Of a stretch of 16,282 nucleotides of DNA, positions 8,011 through 15,042 are shown piece after piece. The stretch lies in NCBI GenBank assembly GCA_903896585.1, contig CAITYI010000339.1:1-16282 (forward strand), written 5' to 3'. The notes beneath the pieces were generated by a model. That model searched no databases. It worked only from the letters and a program-made list of their open reading frames with translations, and was not told the origin of the DNA. A program made the position numbers and the translations under genes. How positions within the stretch are numbered: the first letter of the stretch is position 1; each line of letters starts with the position of its first letter. This DNA comes from an uncultured bacterium. Its GTDB lineage: Bacteria > Actinomycetota > Actinomycetes > S36-B12.

Positions 8011-8016
8011 AACCTA
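8011..8016 (-). promoter_or_regulatory. Candidate -10 element for secDF
   Basis: TAGGTT on the minus strand fits TANNNT and lies in the AT-rich 103-base gap between yajC and secD. It would give a leader of about 50 bases containing the palindrome at 7977-7991. No strong -35 is visible. secDF may therefore have its own promoter as well as read-through from yajC. Confidence 0.25.
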
Positions 8017-8054
8017 TGTTTTTTGCCGAATATTTATTGAACGGGCACTGAAAT

Positions 8055-8342
8055 CTACTCAGGCAGCTCAAGTTCAGGTGCCGCTGGGGGCGTAATAACT
8101 TTGGAGATAGCGGCAGGCAGGATTCTGATCACCGTACCTGGACTGATTTCCAGTAGGAGCTCCTCCGCTGATGCGCTTCGAACGGTACCAAAAATGCCTG
8201 CCGTAGTCATAACATCGGTCCCCGCAGTCACACTCGCGACCAGCGCCGCCTGAGCCTTTTGCCGGTTCTTTTGTGGGCGAATGAGGAGGAAATAGAAAGC
8301 GACCACGAGAAGCAACAGAGGGGCCAAACCTAGTAGATCCAT
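8055..8342 (-). CDS. yajC: Preprotein translocase subunit YajC
   Basis: This 95-residue protein has one N-terminal membrane segment (about 4-21) followed at once by IRPQKNRQK (21-29), the YajC hallmark, and a small cytoplasmic domain with the conserved G-T-V/GIFGTV pattern (49-54). It ends in a Pro/Glu-rich tail. YajC associates with SecD and SecF in the membrane. The ATG at 8342 is preceded by AAGGA. The gene sits 63 bases downstream of ruvB and 103 bases upstream of secD, all in one direction, as in most actinobacteria. Confidence 0.94.
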   Translation of the reverse strand: MDLLGLAPLLLLVVAFYFLLIRPQKNRQKAQAALVASVTAGTDVMTTAGIFGTVRSASAEELLLEISPGTVIRILPAAISKVITPPAAPELELPE

Positions 8343-8405
8343 GGGATTCCTTCGCTGGTGAGAGTGGCAAATGATCGTGTTCGTAGCGTAACGATAACCC
8401 GCTTG

Positions 8406-9452
8406 CTAGAGGTCAAGCATGTCCTGTCCTGAGTTTGGAACAAACCCGGCCGCCGAGGCGGGCATGGACAGCCCCACATGTCGCCAGCCAGCAGGGGTAG
8501 CGACCCGTCCTCGCGGGGTTCGCGTGAGCAGGCCCAAACGCACGAGGAATGGCTCTGATACCGACTCAATTGTTTCGGGTTCCTCAGCGACGGCGACTGC
8601 CAGCGTGGATAGCCCCACCGGGCCACCATTGAATCTTTCAATAATTGCTAATAGGACGGCCCGGTCAATTCGATCAAGCCCTAGATGATCAACTTCGTAG
8701 AGTTCGAGCGCCGCTTGTGCTGAGGTTTGATCAACAACTCCAGAGCCATGAACCTGTGCCCAATCGCGCACGCGGCGCAGTAGGCGATTGGCAATTCTGG
8801 GAGTACCTCGGCATCTGCCGGCGAGTTCCGTTGCACCTTCGGGTGTGAGCGCAACCCCCAATAGTTGAGCACTTCGGGTAATGATTACTTCAAGATCGAG
8901 GGTTTCATAAAAATCGAGATGCGCGGTGAACCCAAATCGGTCTCGTAGTGGTGAAGGCAGCATCCCAGCCCTGGTGGTTGCACCCACCAAAGTGAAAGGC
9001 TCAATATCTAGAGGTATTGCGGTGGCTCCAGGTCCCTTGCCCACAATGACATCGACCCGAAAATCTTCCATAGCCAGATACAGCATTTCTTCGGCCGCCC
9101 GGGCGGTGCGGTGGATTTCATCAAGGAAGAGCACTTCTCCAGGCTGCAAACTAGAGAGTACGGCCGCGACATCACCGGCATGCTGCAGCGCTGGGCCAGA
9201 GGTCATGCGCACCGGAGCCCCCAGTTCCGCCGCAATGATTGTGGCTAATGTTGTTTTTCCCAAACCTGGTGGTCCACTGAGCAACACATGATCGGCAACG
9301 CCTTGGCGTCTATTTGCGGCCTCAAGGACAAGGCCTAATTGCGCCTTTACCCGATCTTGCCCAATGAACTCCTCCAAAGTTTTGGGGCGCAAGGCGCCTT
9401 CGACAGCCGAGTCATCCGGGAAATTCTGGTCAAGAAACACTGGATCATTCAT
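8406..9452 (-). CDS. ruvB: Holliday junction branch migration ATPase RuvB
   Basis: The 348-residue AAA+ protein forms hexameric rings that, loaded by RuvA, drive branch migration of Holliday junctions. Walker A is GPPGLGKTT (60-68), Walker B is LFLDEIHR (108-115), sensor 1 is GATTRAG (157-163), the arginine-finger region is LRDRFG (169-174), and sensor 2 is GTPRIANRLLRR (216-227). The C-terminal winged-helix region holds the FNGGPVGLSTLA and EPFLVRLGLLTRTPRGR blocks typical of RuvB. Length and motifs are standard. The ATG overlaps the ruvA stop by four bases (ATGA, 9449-9452), which argues for coupled translation of ruvA and ruvB. Confidence 0.98.
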   Translation of the reverse strand: MNDPVFLDQNFPDDSAVEGALRPKTLEEFIGQDRVKAQLGLVLEAANRRQGVADHVLLSGPPGLGKTTLATIIAAELGAPVRMTSGPALQHAGDVAAVLSSLQPGEVLFLDEIHRTARAAEEMLYLAMEDFRVDVIVGKGPGATAIPLDIEPFTLVGATTRAGMLPSPLRDRFGFTAHLDFYETLDLEVIITRSAQLLGVALTPEGATELAGRCRGTPRIANRLLRRVRDWAQVHGSGVVDQTSAQAALELYEVDHLGLDRIDRAVLLAIIERFNGGPVGLSTLAVAVAEEPETIESVSEPFLVRLGLLTRTPRGRVATPAGWRHVGLSMPASAAGFVPNSGQDMLDL

Positions 9453-10060
9453 GATCGGTCCAGTGAGCGCAAGGCCGCCTTTAGCAGCAGGCTGATGTCA
9501 GGATCTGAAATTGACACTTCTTCAGGATGCGATTCGGCGACTCGATCCATGGCAAGGTCTGCCTCACGCGTATTCCAGCCCAGTGACGCTAAAGCAGAGC
9601 CAATGGCCAAGCGCCACGAAGTAGTAGTGGGTAGCGAACGAATGGACCCAGGTGATTCTGGGGCGCCCACTTTATCTTTAAGCTCGAGGACCATTCGAGA
9701 CGCCCCTTTCGCACCAATCCCCGAAATCTTCTTCAATGCAGCCGTGTCATCAGTTGCTATTGCAGTTCGCAATTCGGCCGGAGATAGTGTCGCCACGACA
9801 CCAAGGGCAATTCGAGGACCAATTCCGCTAACAGTTTGAACCATATCGAAAAGCAAGACTTCTTCATCTGTTTCAAAACCGTACAGGGTCCAGGAATCCT
9901 CACGCACTACGAGTGAAGTGTGTAGTAAGACGTGGTCGCCAACCCGTGATCCAATTGCTGTCAATGGTGGACAACTCACTTTCATGCCGCTGGTTCCGGT
10001 GTCCACTACCAAATAATCGGGGCCAACCTTCCACACCTGGCCTCGGACAAATGAAATCAT
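9449..10060 (-). CDS. ruvA: Holliday junction binding protein RuvA
   Basis: This 203-residue protein binds four-way junctions as a tetramer and recruits RuvB. Domain I is an OB fold (about 1-62, MISFVRGQVW...WTLYGF). Domain II has two helix-hairpin-helix motifs, VSGIGPRIALGVVATL (77-92) and ISGIGAKGASRMVLEL (112-127). After a flexible linker, the C-terminal RuvB-contact domain covers about 148-203. The ATG overlaps the ruvC stop as ATGA (10057-10060), and GGAAG lies about eight bases upstream. The ruvC-ruvA-ruvB order and overlaps are the usual actinobacterial arrangement. Confidence 0.97.
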   Translation of the reverse strand: MISFVRGQVWKVGPDYLVVDTGTSGMKVSCPPLTAIGSRVGDHVLLHTSLVVREDSWTLYGFETDEEVLLFDMVQTVSGIGPRIALGVVATLSPAELRTAIATDDTAALKKISGIGAKGASRMVLELKDKVGAPESPGSIRSLPTTTSWRLAIGSALASLGWNTREADLAMDRVAESHPEEVSISDPDISLLLKAALRSLDRS

Positions 10061-10569
10061 GCTTGGGCTTCCAATGCCTTAGAAATTCTTCGTTGTGCGC
10101 TCCCCCGCCATGCCTGGGTGATAGCGATGGCTAAAGCGTCAGCTGCATCTGCAGGTTTAGGCGGTGCATCAAGTCGCGCGATTCGAGTTACCATGGCCGT
10201 TACCTGTGCTTTATCGGAGCGCCCGTTCCCGGTAACCGCAGCCTTTACTTCGGTGGGTGTGTGCATAGCCACGCTGATATTGCGTTGGCCTGCCAATAAG
10301 AGTCCGACTCCAGCAGCTTGGGCGGTGGCCATGGCGGAACGGACATTGTGTTGGCTGAATACCCGCTCAATGGCAATAAATTCAGGTTCGAAGCGCTCTA
10401 GTAGCTTTTCAAGTTCGGTATATAACGTGGTGAGCCGCGCGGACAGATCAGCTTCAGCACTTGTGGTGATTACTCCGACGTATAAGGCCTGGACACTGCG
10501 ACCTGGGAGCCCCTCGATTACAGCCACGCCGCAACGGGTGAGACCGGGATCAATGCCCATGACACGCAT
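10057..10569 (-). CDS. ruvC: Holliday junction resolvase RuvC
   Basis: RuvC cuts Holliday junctions as a dimer in concert with RuvAB. From the ATG at 10569 the product has 170 residues and begins MRVMGIDPGLTRCG. The four catalytic acidic residues are at D7 (GIDPG), E68 (AIERVF), D141 and D144 (ADAADALAIA), almost the same positions as in the well-known enzymes. An in-frame ATG at 10623 would add 18 residues. I reject that start because those residues are not family-like, they lie inside the palindrome and hairpin region, and GGGAAGG (10579-10585) is correctly spaced for 10569. The gene is the first of the ruvCAB unit, 92 bases downstream of the WS/DGAT acyltransferase stop. Confidence 0.96.
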   Translation of the reverse strand: MRVMGIDPGLTRCGVAVIEGLPGRSVQALYVGVITTSAEADLSARLTTLYTELEKLLERFEPEFIAIERVFSQHNVRSAMATAQAAGVGLLLAGQRNISVAMHTPTEVKAAVTGNGRSDKAQVTAMVTRIARLDAPPKPADAADALAIAITQAWRGSAQRRISKALEAQA

Positions 10570-10578
10570 ATACACCGA

Positions 10579-10585
10579 CCTTCCC
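10579..10585 (-). promoter_or_regulatory. Ribosome binding site fixing the ruvC start
   Basis: GGGAAGG on the minus strand ends nine bases before the ATG at 10569. It would be inside the coding region if the upstream ATG at 10623 were used, so it favours the shorter protein. Confidence 0.7.
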
Positions 10586-10603
10586 TCATCGAAGTGAACC
10601 CAA

Positions 10604-10623
10604 GAATTCACCTGTGAATTCAC
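10604..10623. promoter_or_regulatory. Palindromic operator candidate upstream of ruvC
   Basis: GAATTCACCTGTGAATTC (10604-10621) has perfect eight-base arms separated by two bases. Overlapping it, GTGAATTCAC (10614-10623) is a perfect ten-base palindrome. On the minus strand GTGAATTC occurs twice with a 12-base period. The element sits 35 bases upstream of the ruvC start, where an SOS repressor site is expected in actinobacteria. It does not match the usual LexA box (CGAAC, four bases, GTTCG) as I know it. A regulator binding here is inference; an RNA hairpin with a very short loop is less likely. Confidence 0.45.
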
Positions 10624-10642
10624 TCGAGGCTCCGCGCCTCGA
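10624..10642 (-). terminator. Hairpin between the WS/DGAT gene and ruvC
   Basis: TCGAGGC (10624-10630) and GCCTCGA (10636-10642) form a perfect, mostly G/C seven-base stem with a five-base loop, 20 bases beyond the acyltransferase stop. No U-run follows on the minus strand. Tail-less hairpins of this type are common candidates for terminators in actinobacteria. It would end the pdxS-pdxT-yebC-WS/DGAT transcript and set ruvCAB apart. Confidence 0.5.
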
Positions 10643-10661
10643 CTCTTAAATGACTAGTTGA

Positions 10662-12065
10662 CTAGAGGGTATCGGGAAGGACTGTCACTGCATGGAATCC
10701 CGCGCGCAGATCCTGCATCAATTCCGTATGATCCTTAATAGCTCGGTCATCAGAGCTGACGCCGATAAAAGCATGGCCATCGTAGGTCACCATCGTGACA
10801 TTGACAGCCGCTCCGATTGTGGCCACAAGTGGGTAGGCAGCAATCATGCGAGCCCCAGCAAGATAAATGGGAATGGGAGGACCGGGAACATTGCTCGTGG
10901 TGACGTCTGATGCTCGCGCTGCATGCGCCAACATTGGGACTGGCACGAACCAACTCACTTCAGCAAGTGGGTCCGCAAGTCTCATCGCTGGCTCGGCCCG
11001 CCATTGAGCCACCAACTCATGAGCCTTTTCCATGAGTTCGCCAACTCCGAGTCCCGCGACCGGCATGGGGAACCTAGCAATGGCAACCGCGTTGGATGCC
11101 TTCGCTGAACGGTCTCCTGCATCGCCTCGGAGGGAAATGGGAACATTGACTCGCAGGGACTCGGCACTACTTCCGTGTCTCACGTGGTAGGCCTGCATTC
11201 CCGACATCACCGCAGCCATGAAAGCATCGTTCACACTCATTCCTTGGGATTTGGCACTCCTTCGGATAGCTTCAAACGGAAACTCCAGAGTCCCGAATGT
11301 GTATGTGGTGCCTCGTTGTAGAAGTAGTGGTGACAACGGGCGGTCATAAACAGTCGTTGCCCGAGTTACCGAGCCCACAGTTTCAATTGCCTTGTGAAAT
11401 GTAGTCTCAAAATCTGTGAGCGCACCCTTAACGAACCCTAATCCGGTACCCAGAACGCCTCGGGCAGCGCCAACGACTCTCGAGAGATTGTCCTGAGTGT
11501 TTGCAATTAAAACGTCCTGCCAACTCACGTCTTCGCCAGCAGGTGCGGGCGGAGGTTCGGGTTCGTCAGGATTAACTTCCTTGGCAAACTCAAATAGAGT
11601 CAAAGCAATCATTACCGTGGCCTGGCCATCGGCAATTGAGTGATGTAATTTCAGAAGGAATGCCGAATGACCATCTGGCAAGCCTTCAATCAGGGTTGCC
11701 TCCCATAAAGGTCGATTATGATCAAAGTCTGACAGGCTGATTCGCCGAGCATCGCGCAGAAGGTCATCCCAATTCGCATTTTCCGGAAGCCGATAGCGAC
11801 GAACATGAAAATCCAAGTCGAAATCCGGATCAATGCTGAATCGTGGTGCTGAAAAACCCACAACGCCGTAAAGGGGTCGCATGCGAAGTTTCGGTACAAA
11901 AAGAGTGAGGCGCTCAAGCCGAGATCTCAATCGGACCCAGTCTGGACTCTGATCCAAAACCGCCATCGCGACAACAGTTGACCGCATTGAGGGGTCCCCA
12001 TTGGCCGTGCGGAAAGCCGCAGCGTCCCAGCCTCTCAGTTGTTTCCCCGTCGTTTCGCCTGACAT
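10662..12065 (-). CDS. WS/DGAT-family O-acyltransferase
   Basis: This 467-residue protein belongs to the bacterial wax ester synthase/diacylglycerol acyltransferase family, which moves acyl groups from acyl-CoA to alcohols or diacylglycerol at the membrane-lipid surface. The active-site motif is HHSIADG (141-147, from HHxxxDG). Other family blocks are HNRPLWE (116-122), VPISLRG (308-314), and the C-terminal SNVPGPPIPIYLAGARM (391-407) followed by YPL and a GHAFIGVSSD end. Length is standard and no membrane segment is obvious. The N-terminus reads LRGWDAAAFRTA, a little unlike the usual LSPxDxxF form. Its ATG shares one base with the yebC stop (TAATG), so it is probably translated with yebC. 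In the actinobacteria I know, ruvC directly follows yebC, so this gene looks inserted. Substrate (triacylglycerol, wax ester or another lipid) cannot be told from sequence. Confidence 0.9.
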   Translation of the reverse strand: MSGETTGKQLRGWDAAAFRTANGDPSMRSTVVAMAVLDQSPDWVRLRSRLERLTLFVPKLRMRPLYGVVGFSAPRFSIDPDFDLDFHVRRYRLPENANWDDLLRDARRISLSDFDHNRPLWEATLIEGLPDGHSAFLLKLHHSIADGQATVMIALTLFEFAKEVNPDEPEPPPAPAGEDVSWQDVLIANTQDNLSRVVGAARGVLGTGLGFVKGALTDFETTFHKAIETVGSVTRATTVYDRPLSPLLLQRGTTYTFGTLEFPFEAIRRSAKSQGMSVNDAFMAAVMSGMQAYHVRHGSSAESLRVNVPISLRGDAGDRSAKASNAVAIARFPMPVAGLGVGELMEKAHELVAQWRAEPAMRLADPLAEVSWFVPVPMLAHAARASDVTTSNVPGPPIPIYLAGARMIAAYPLVATIGAAVNVTMVTYDGHAFIGVSSDDRAIKDHTELMQDLRAGFHAVTVLPDTL

Positions 12066-12829
12066 TAGGAGTCCAGCCTCTCCATGACCTCGTCCGAGAC
12101 ATCGAAGTTGGCATACACATTCTGGACGTCATCGCTGTCTTCAAGTGATTCAAGTAAACGGAAAAGCGTCCTTGCTCCCTCTTCCTCAAGGGGTACGGTC
12201 ATGCTTGGAACAAAGGTGGCTTCGGCGGATTCGTAGTCAATCCCTGCGGCCTGCAAAGACGTACGTACCGCCACCACGTCTCCTGCCTCCGAAAGGATTT
12301 CGAATGAATCCCCTAGGTCATTCACTTCTTGGGCACCCACATCCAAAACGGCACTTAAGACGTCATCTTCGGCAACAGGTCCTTGGTCACCAACTTTGTT
12401 CACTAGGACTACTCCTTTGCGAGCAAATAAGTAAGCAACGCTTCCGGGGTCTGCCATGGACCCGCCATTACGCGTCATGGCTACTCGAACTTCAGAGGCG
12501 GCTCGATTGCGGTTGTCGGTAAGGCATTCAACCAAGACTGCGACACCGTTTGGGCCGTACCCCTCGTACATGATTGTTTGCCAATCCGCCCCACCAGCCT
12601 CAGCGCCGGAACCACGTTTAACCGCGCGTTCAATGTTATCGAGTGGAACCGAGTTCTTCCGTGCTTTCTGAATTGCATCAAAAAGGGTTGGATTCCCATT
12701 GATGTCACCTCCACCCTGACGGGCAGCAACTTCAATATTCTTGATGAGCTTGGCAAATAGCTTTCCACGACGCGCATCAATTACTGCCTTTTTGTGCTTA
12801 GTGGTCGCCCATTTGGAGTGGCCGCTCAT
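12065..12829 (-). CDS. yebC: YebC/PmpR-family regulatory or translation factor
   Basis: The 254-residue protein begins MSGHSKWATTKHKKAVIDARRGKLFAKLIKNIEVAARQGG, the signature opening of the YebC/TACO1 family. IQKARKNSVPLDNIERAVKRG (53-73), YEGYGPNGVAVLVECLTDN (88-106) and NGGSMADPGSVAYLF (121-135) are the other family blocks. Members have been described as DNA-binding regulators and as factors that help ribosomes through difficult sequences, in the cytoplasm; either role could hold here. The ATG at 12829 is preceded by GAGG (12835-12838). It lies 22 bases after pdxT and shares one base with the next gene. Usual length is about 250 residues, so it is intact. Confidence 0.95.
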   Translation of the reverse strand: MSGHSKWATTKHKKAVIDARRGKLFAKLIKNIEVAARQGGGDINGNPTLFDAIQKARKNSVPLDNIERAVKRGSGAEAGGADWQTIMYEGYGPNGVAVLVECLTDNRNRAASEVRVAMTRNGGSMADPGSVAYLFARKGVVLVNKVGDQGPVAEDDVLSAVLDVGAQEVNDLGDSFEILSEAGDVVAVRTSLQAAGIDYESAEATFVPSMTVPLEEEGARTLFRLLESLEDSDDVQNVYANFDVSDEVMERLDS

Positions 12830-12851
12830 GAATTCCTCACCTCACATCCGA

Positions 12852-13460
12852 TCACCATTGGCTCTCATTCACCATTTTCACGAACCTGTGATGCACACGG
12901 AGATCCGGCGTCAATTCGGGGTGAAATGCGGTTGCCATCAAGTTCTCCTGTTCAATGCCCACAACTCTACCGGCGTATGCTCCCCCTTCAATTGTCGAGA
13001 TCACATTTACCCCACTACCCACTGACATCACCAGGGGCGCCCTGATAAATACCCCAGGGAAAGGTGCCATGTCGTTATCCAGCCGCAAGGGTGTTTCAAA
13101 TGACTCGGTTTGGCGTCCAAATGCATTGCGCTGAACTACCGCGTCAAGTCCTCCAAATGTTTCTTGATCCGCGGTGCCAGCCTCAATGTGGTCTGCCAGC
13201 AAGATCATTCCTGCGCAGCTACCAAATACCGGAAAGCCAGAACGGATGCGCTCTTTTATTGGCTCGACCAATTCATACTGAGACGCTAACTTGATGATTG
13301 TGGTGGATTCACCACCGGGCAAGATCAAACCCTGAATCAGGTCCAGTTGCTCAACGGTCTTCACTGGCACGGCTGATACACCACAGAGATCTAAAGCGAC
13401 GAGGTGTTCTCGAACACCTCCCTGAAGTGCCAGAACGCCAATTGTGGTCCGAGTCACCAC
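12852..13460 (-). CDS. pdxT: Pyridoxal 5'-phosphate synthase glutaminase subunit PdxT
   Basis: PdxT hydrolyses glutamine and passes ammonia to PdxS for vitamin B6 synthesis. The 202-residue product shows the class I glutaminase triad: nucleophile C82 in FGSCAGM (79-85), and H180 with E182 in FHPELT. Other family blocks are LALQGGVREH (10-19), LPGGEST (47-53) and RNAFGRQ (111-117). The start is one of two tandem GTG codons (13460 or 13457), and I kept the first. No strong ribosome binding site precedes them, but the pdxS stop is only ten bases away, so translation is probably coupled. pdxS-pdxT adjacency is typical of this pathway. Confidence 0.96.
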   Translation of the reverse strand: MVTRTTIGVLALQGGVREHLVALDLCGVSAVPVKTVEQLDLIQGLILPGGESTTIIKLASQYELVEPIKERIRSGFPVFGSCAGMILLADHIEAGTADQETFGGLDAVVQRNAFGRQTESFETPLRLDNDMAPFPGVFIRAPLVMSVGSGVNVISTIEGGAYAGRVVGIEQENLMATAFHPELTPDLRVHHRFVKMVNESQW

Positions 13461-13470
13461 TTAAGCGGTC

Positions 13471-14364
13471 TTACCAGCCACGATCTTCAAGACGGTGGTG
13501 CACGGGGATATCCGCAACATTGATTCCAACCATGGCCTCGCCCAGTCCCCGACTCACCTTGGCAACAACATCGGGATTATCAAAATGAGTGGTGGCTTGC
13601 ACAATTGCGTGCGCACGCTCTGCTGGATTGCCCGACTTGAAAATTCCTGACCCGACAAAAACTCCATCTGCACCTAGTTGCATCATCATTGCGGCATCAG
13701 CCGGCGTCGCGATTCCTCCGGCAGTGAATAACACCGTCGGCAAGCTTCCGGTGCGTGCTACCTCAGCCACGAGGTCATAGGGCGCCTGAAGTTCTTTCGC
13801 CGCCACAAATAGTTCATCGGCTGGCAGTGATGCCAACCGTGTAACCTCGTCACGAATCCGGCGCATGTGAGTCACGGCATTTGATACATCACCGGTACCC
13901 GCTTCACCCTTCGAACGGATCATGGCAGCGCCTTCGGTGAGCCGACGCAAAGCTTCACCCAAGTTTGTTGCACCGCACACGAACGGAACAGTGAACTTCC
14001 ATTTGTCAATGTGGTGAGAATAATCCGCGGGCGTTAATACTTCGGATTCATCGATGTAATCCACGCCCAGGGACTGAAGTATCTGCGCCTCTGCGAAGTG
14101 TCCGATCCGAGCTTTTGCCATGACCGGAATGCTGACCGCTGCAATAATTCCATCAATCATGTCTGGATCTGACATACGCGAGACACCACCCTCCGCACGG
14201 ATATCTGCGGGGACTCGCTCTAGGGCCATGACCGCTACCGCCCCGGCATCTTCAGCAATCTTCGCTTGATCGGGGGTAACGACATCCATGATGACCCCGC
14301 CTTTGAGCATTTCGGCCATGCCGCGCTTGACTCGACTGGTTCCTGTACTCATTTCGCTGGACAT
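13471..14364 (-). CDS. pdxS: Pyridoxal 5'-phosphate synthase lyase subunit PdxS
   Basis: PdxS builds pyridoxal 5'-phosphate from ribose 5-phosphate, glyceraldehyde 3-phosphate and ammonia. From the ATG at 14364 it has 297 residues and shows VIMDV with the catalytic aspartate (about D27), MALERVPADIRAEGGVSRMSDP, the Schiff-base lysine in MAKARIGH (about K84), the second lysine in IRSKGEAGTGD (about K151), and the FTAGGIATPADAA and VFVGSGIF phosphate-binding loops. A TTG at 14370 would add two residues, but AAGGAAG (14371-14377) is correctly placed for the ATG at 14364 and too close to the TTG. It begins a tight cluster with pdxT, yebC and the acyltransferase. Confidence 0.96.
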   Translation of the reverse strand: MSSEMSTGTSRVKRGMAEMLKGGVIMDVVTPDQAKIAEDAGAVAVMALERVPADIRAEGGVSRMSDPDMIDGIIAAVSIPVMAKARIGHFAEAQILQSLGVDYIDESEVLTPADYSHHIDKWKFTVPFVCGATNLGEALRRLTEGAAMIRSKGEAGTGDVSNAVTHMRRIRDEVTRLASLPADELFVAAKELQAPYDLVAEVARTGSLPTVLFTAGGIATPADAAMMMQLGADGVFVGSGIFKSGNPAERAHAIVQATTHFDNPDVVAKVSRGLGEAMVGINVADIPVHHRLEDRGW

Positions 14365-14370
14365 GGGCAA

Positions 14371-14377
14371 CTTCCTT
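14371..14377 (-). promoter_or_regulatory. Ribosome binding site fixing the pdxS start
   Basis: AAGGAAG on the minus strand leaves about eight bases between AAGGA and the ATG at 14364, but only two before the TTG at 14370. The shorter start is therefore preferred. Confidence 0.65.
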
Positions 14378-14499
14378 CAACACTGGTCGACGATGGGCAG
14401 CAAGGCTGCGGATAAACCCTAATGGTAGGGGAAGAGTCCAAATCTGGCATCGCTGACCGGAGACCGAGTTGTCAGTTGGGTTTTGAGCAGGCTGGTGGA
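14378..14499 (-). promoter_or_regulatory. Intergenic region likely holding the pdxS promoter
   Basis: This is the largest gap within the pim/pdx part and the likely site of the promoter for the pdxS cluster. On the minus strand TAGGGT (14416-14421) fits a TANNNT -10, and TTGGAC (14436-14441) resembles a -35, but the 14-base spacing is too short to be convincing. No terminator with a clear stem and T-run is seen after the LemA-like gene. Confidence 0.3.
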
Positions 14500-15042
14500 T
14501 CAGATATCTGGGAGCGTGACCTGGTCGTTGATCTCCCGAAATGCCGGCCACGGTGTCCGGCCGGCCAGGTGAAACCAGCGCACGGCTCGTTGCTTTCGAA
14601 GTTGCGTGCAGGCACGTACGGCATCGTTGAGAAATCTGCGAGACAACTGCACCCGTTGCACCGTTGCCGAGAGTTCGGCCAGTGTTTCTGGTCCCCCCTG
14701 TTCACTCAGGATGTAGGCGCACTCCTCAGGATCGAGCGCAGCTGACAAGGCGTCGGAGAGTTCCGACTCGGCAATATCGCGCTCGGGAATGGATCGATCG
14801 GAAGAGATTCGAGCAGAATGTGCAGCTTCGGACAGAACCATGGATGTCGCGGGATCAAGGAGACCATTAGACGCCAGTTCTAGGGCGATCCCCGATCTTC
14901 GAAGAAGTTGCGCGTCTAGGCCGGACTCAGCGAGATCAATTCTTCGATGAAGTCGATCGAGACGACCTGCGGTCATGCTGAGATAAAACGCCAATAACAC
15001 CAGCACGGCGACCAAAAATGCCATAATCAACCACTGATTCAT
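14500..15042 (-). CDS. LemA-like small membrane protein
   Basis: This 180-residue protein has one N-terminal membrane segment (about 4-24) and then a helical, charged domain. Its pattern follows LemA proteins: a helix just after the membrane with AESGLDAQLLRRSGIALELA (38-57), then an ELSDAL helix (94-99), then LSATVQRVQLSRRFLNDAV (124-142), which resembles the ARRFYNxxV signature of LemA. It then departs with RAVRWFHLAGRTPWPAF (152-168). The LemA relation is inferred from spacing and motif shape. The function of LemA proteins is not established. Its ATG overlaps the pimA stop as ATGA (15039-15042), so it is probably made together with PimA, and may act at the cell envelope. In some actinobacteria this place holds a membrane protein carrying a NUDIX domain; none is present here. 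Confidence 0.75.
   Translation of the reverse strand: MNQWLIMAFLVAVLVLLAFYLSMTAGRLDRLHRRIDLAESGLDAQLLRRSGIALELASNGLLDPATSMVLSEAAHSARISSDRSIPERDIAESELSDALSAALDPEECAYILSEQGGPETLAELSATVQRVQLSRRFLNDAVRACTQLRKQRAVRWFHLAGRTPWPAFREINDQVTLPDI

Noticed and set aside
9339..9839. 166-codon open frame on the plus strand
   Set aside because: Antisense to ruvB and ruvA, whose motifs are clear; its translation shows no family motif and it spans a gene junction.
10118..10597. 159-codon open frame on the plus strand
   Set aside because: Antisense shadow of ruvC; Ala/Ser-rich low-complexity product typical of a reversed coding frame.
10570..10623. RuvC start at 10623 giving an 18-residue N-terminal extension
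   Set aside because: The extra residues are not family-like and lie over the palindrome; a well-spaced ribosome binding site supports 10569.
10570..10661. Canonical actinobacterial LexA box ahead of ruvC
   Set aside because: I looked for CGAAC-N4-GTTCG on both strands in this gap and did not find it; only the GAATTCAC/GTGAATTC palindrome is present.
14365..14370. TTG start for PdxS at 14370
   Set aside because: The ribosome binding site at 14371-14377 is too close to the TTG and well spaced for the ATG at 14364.
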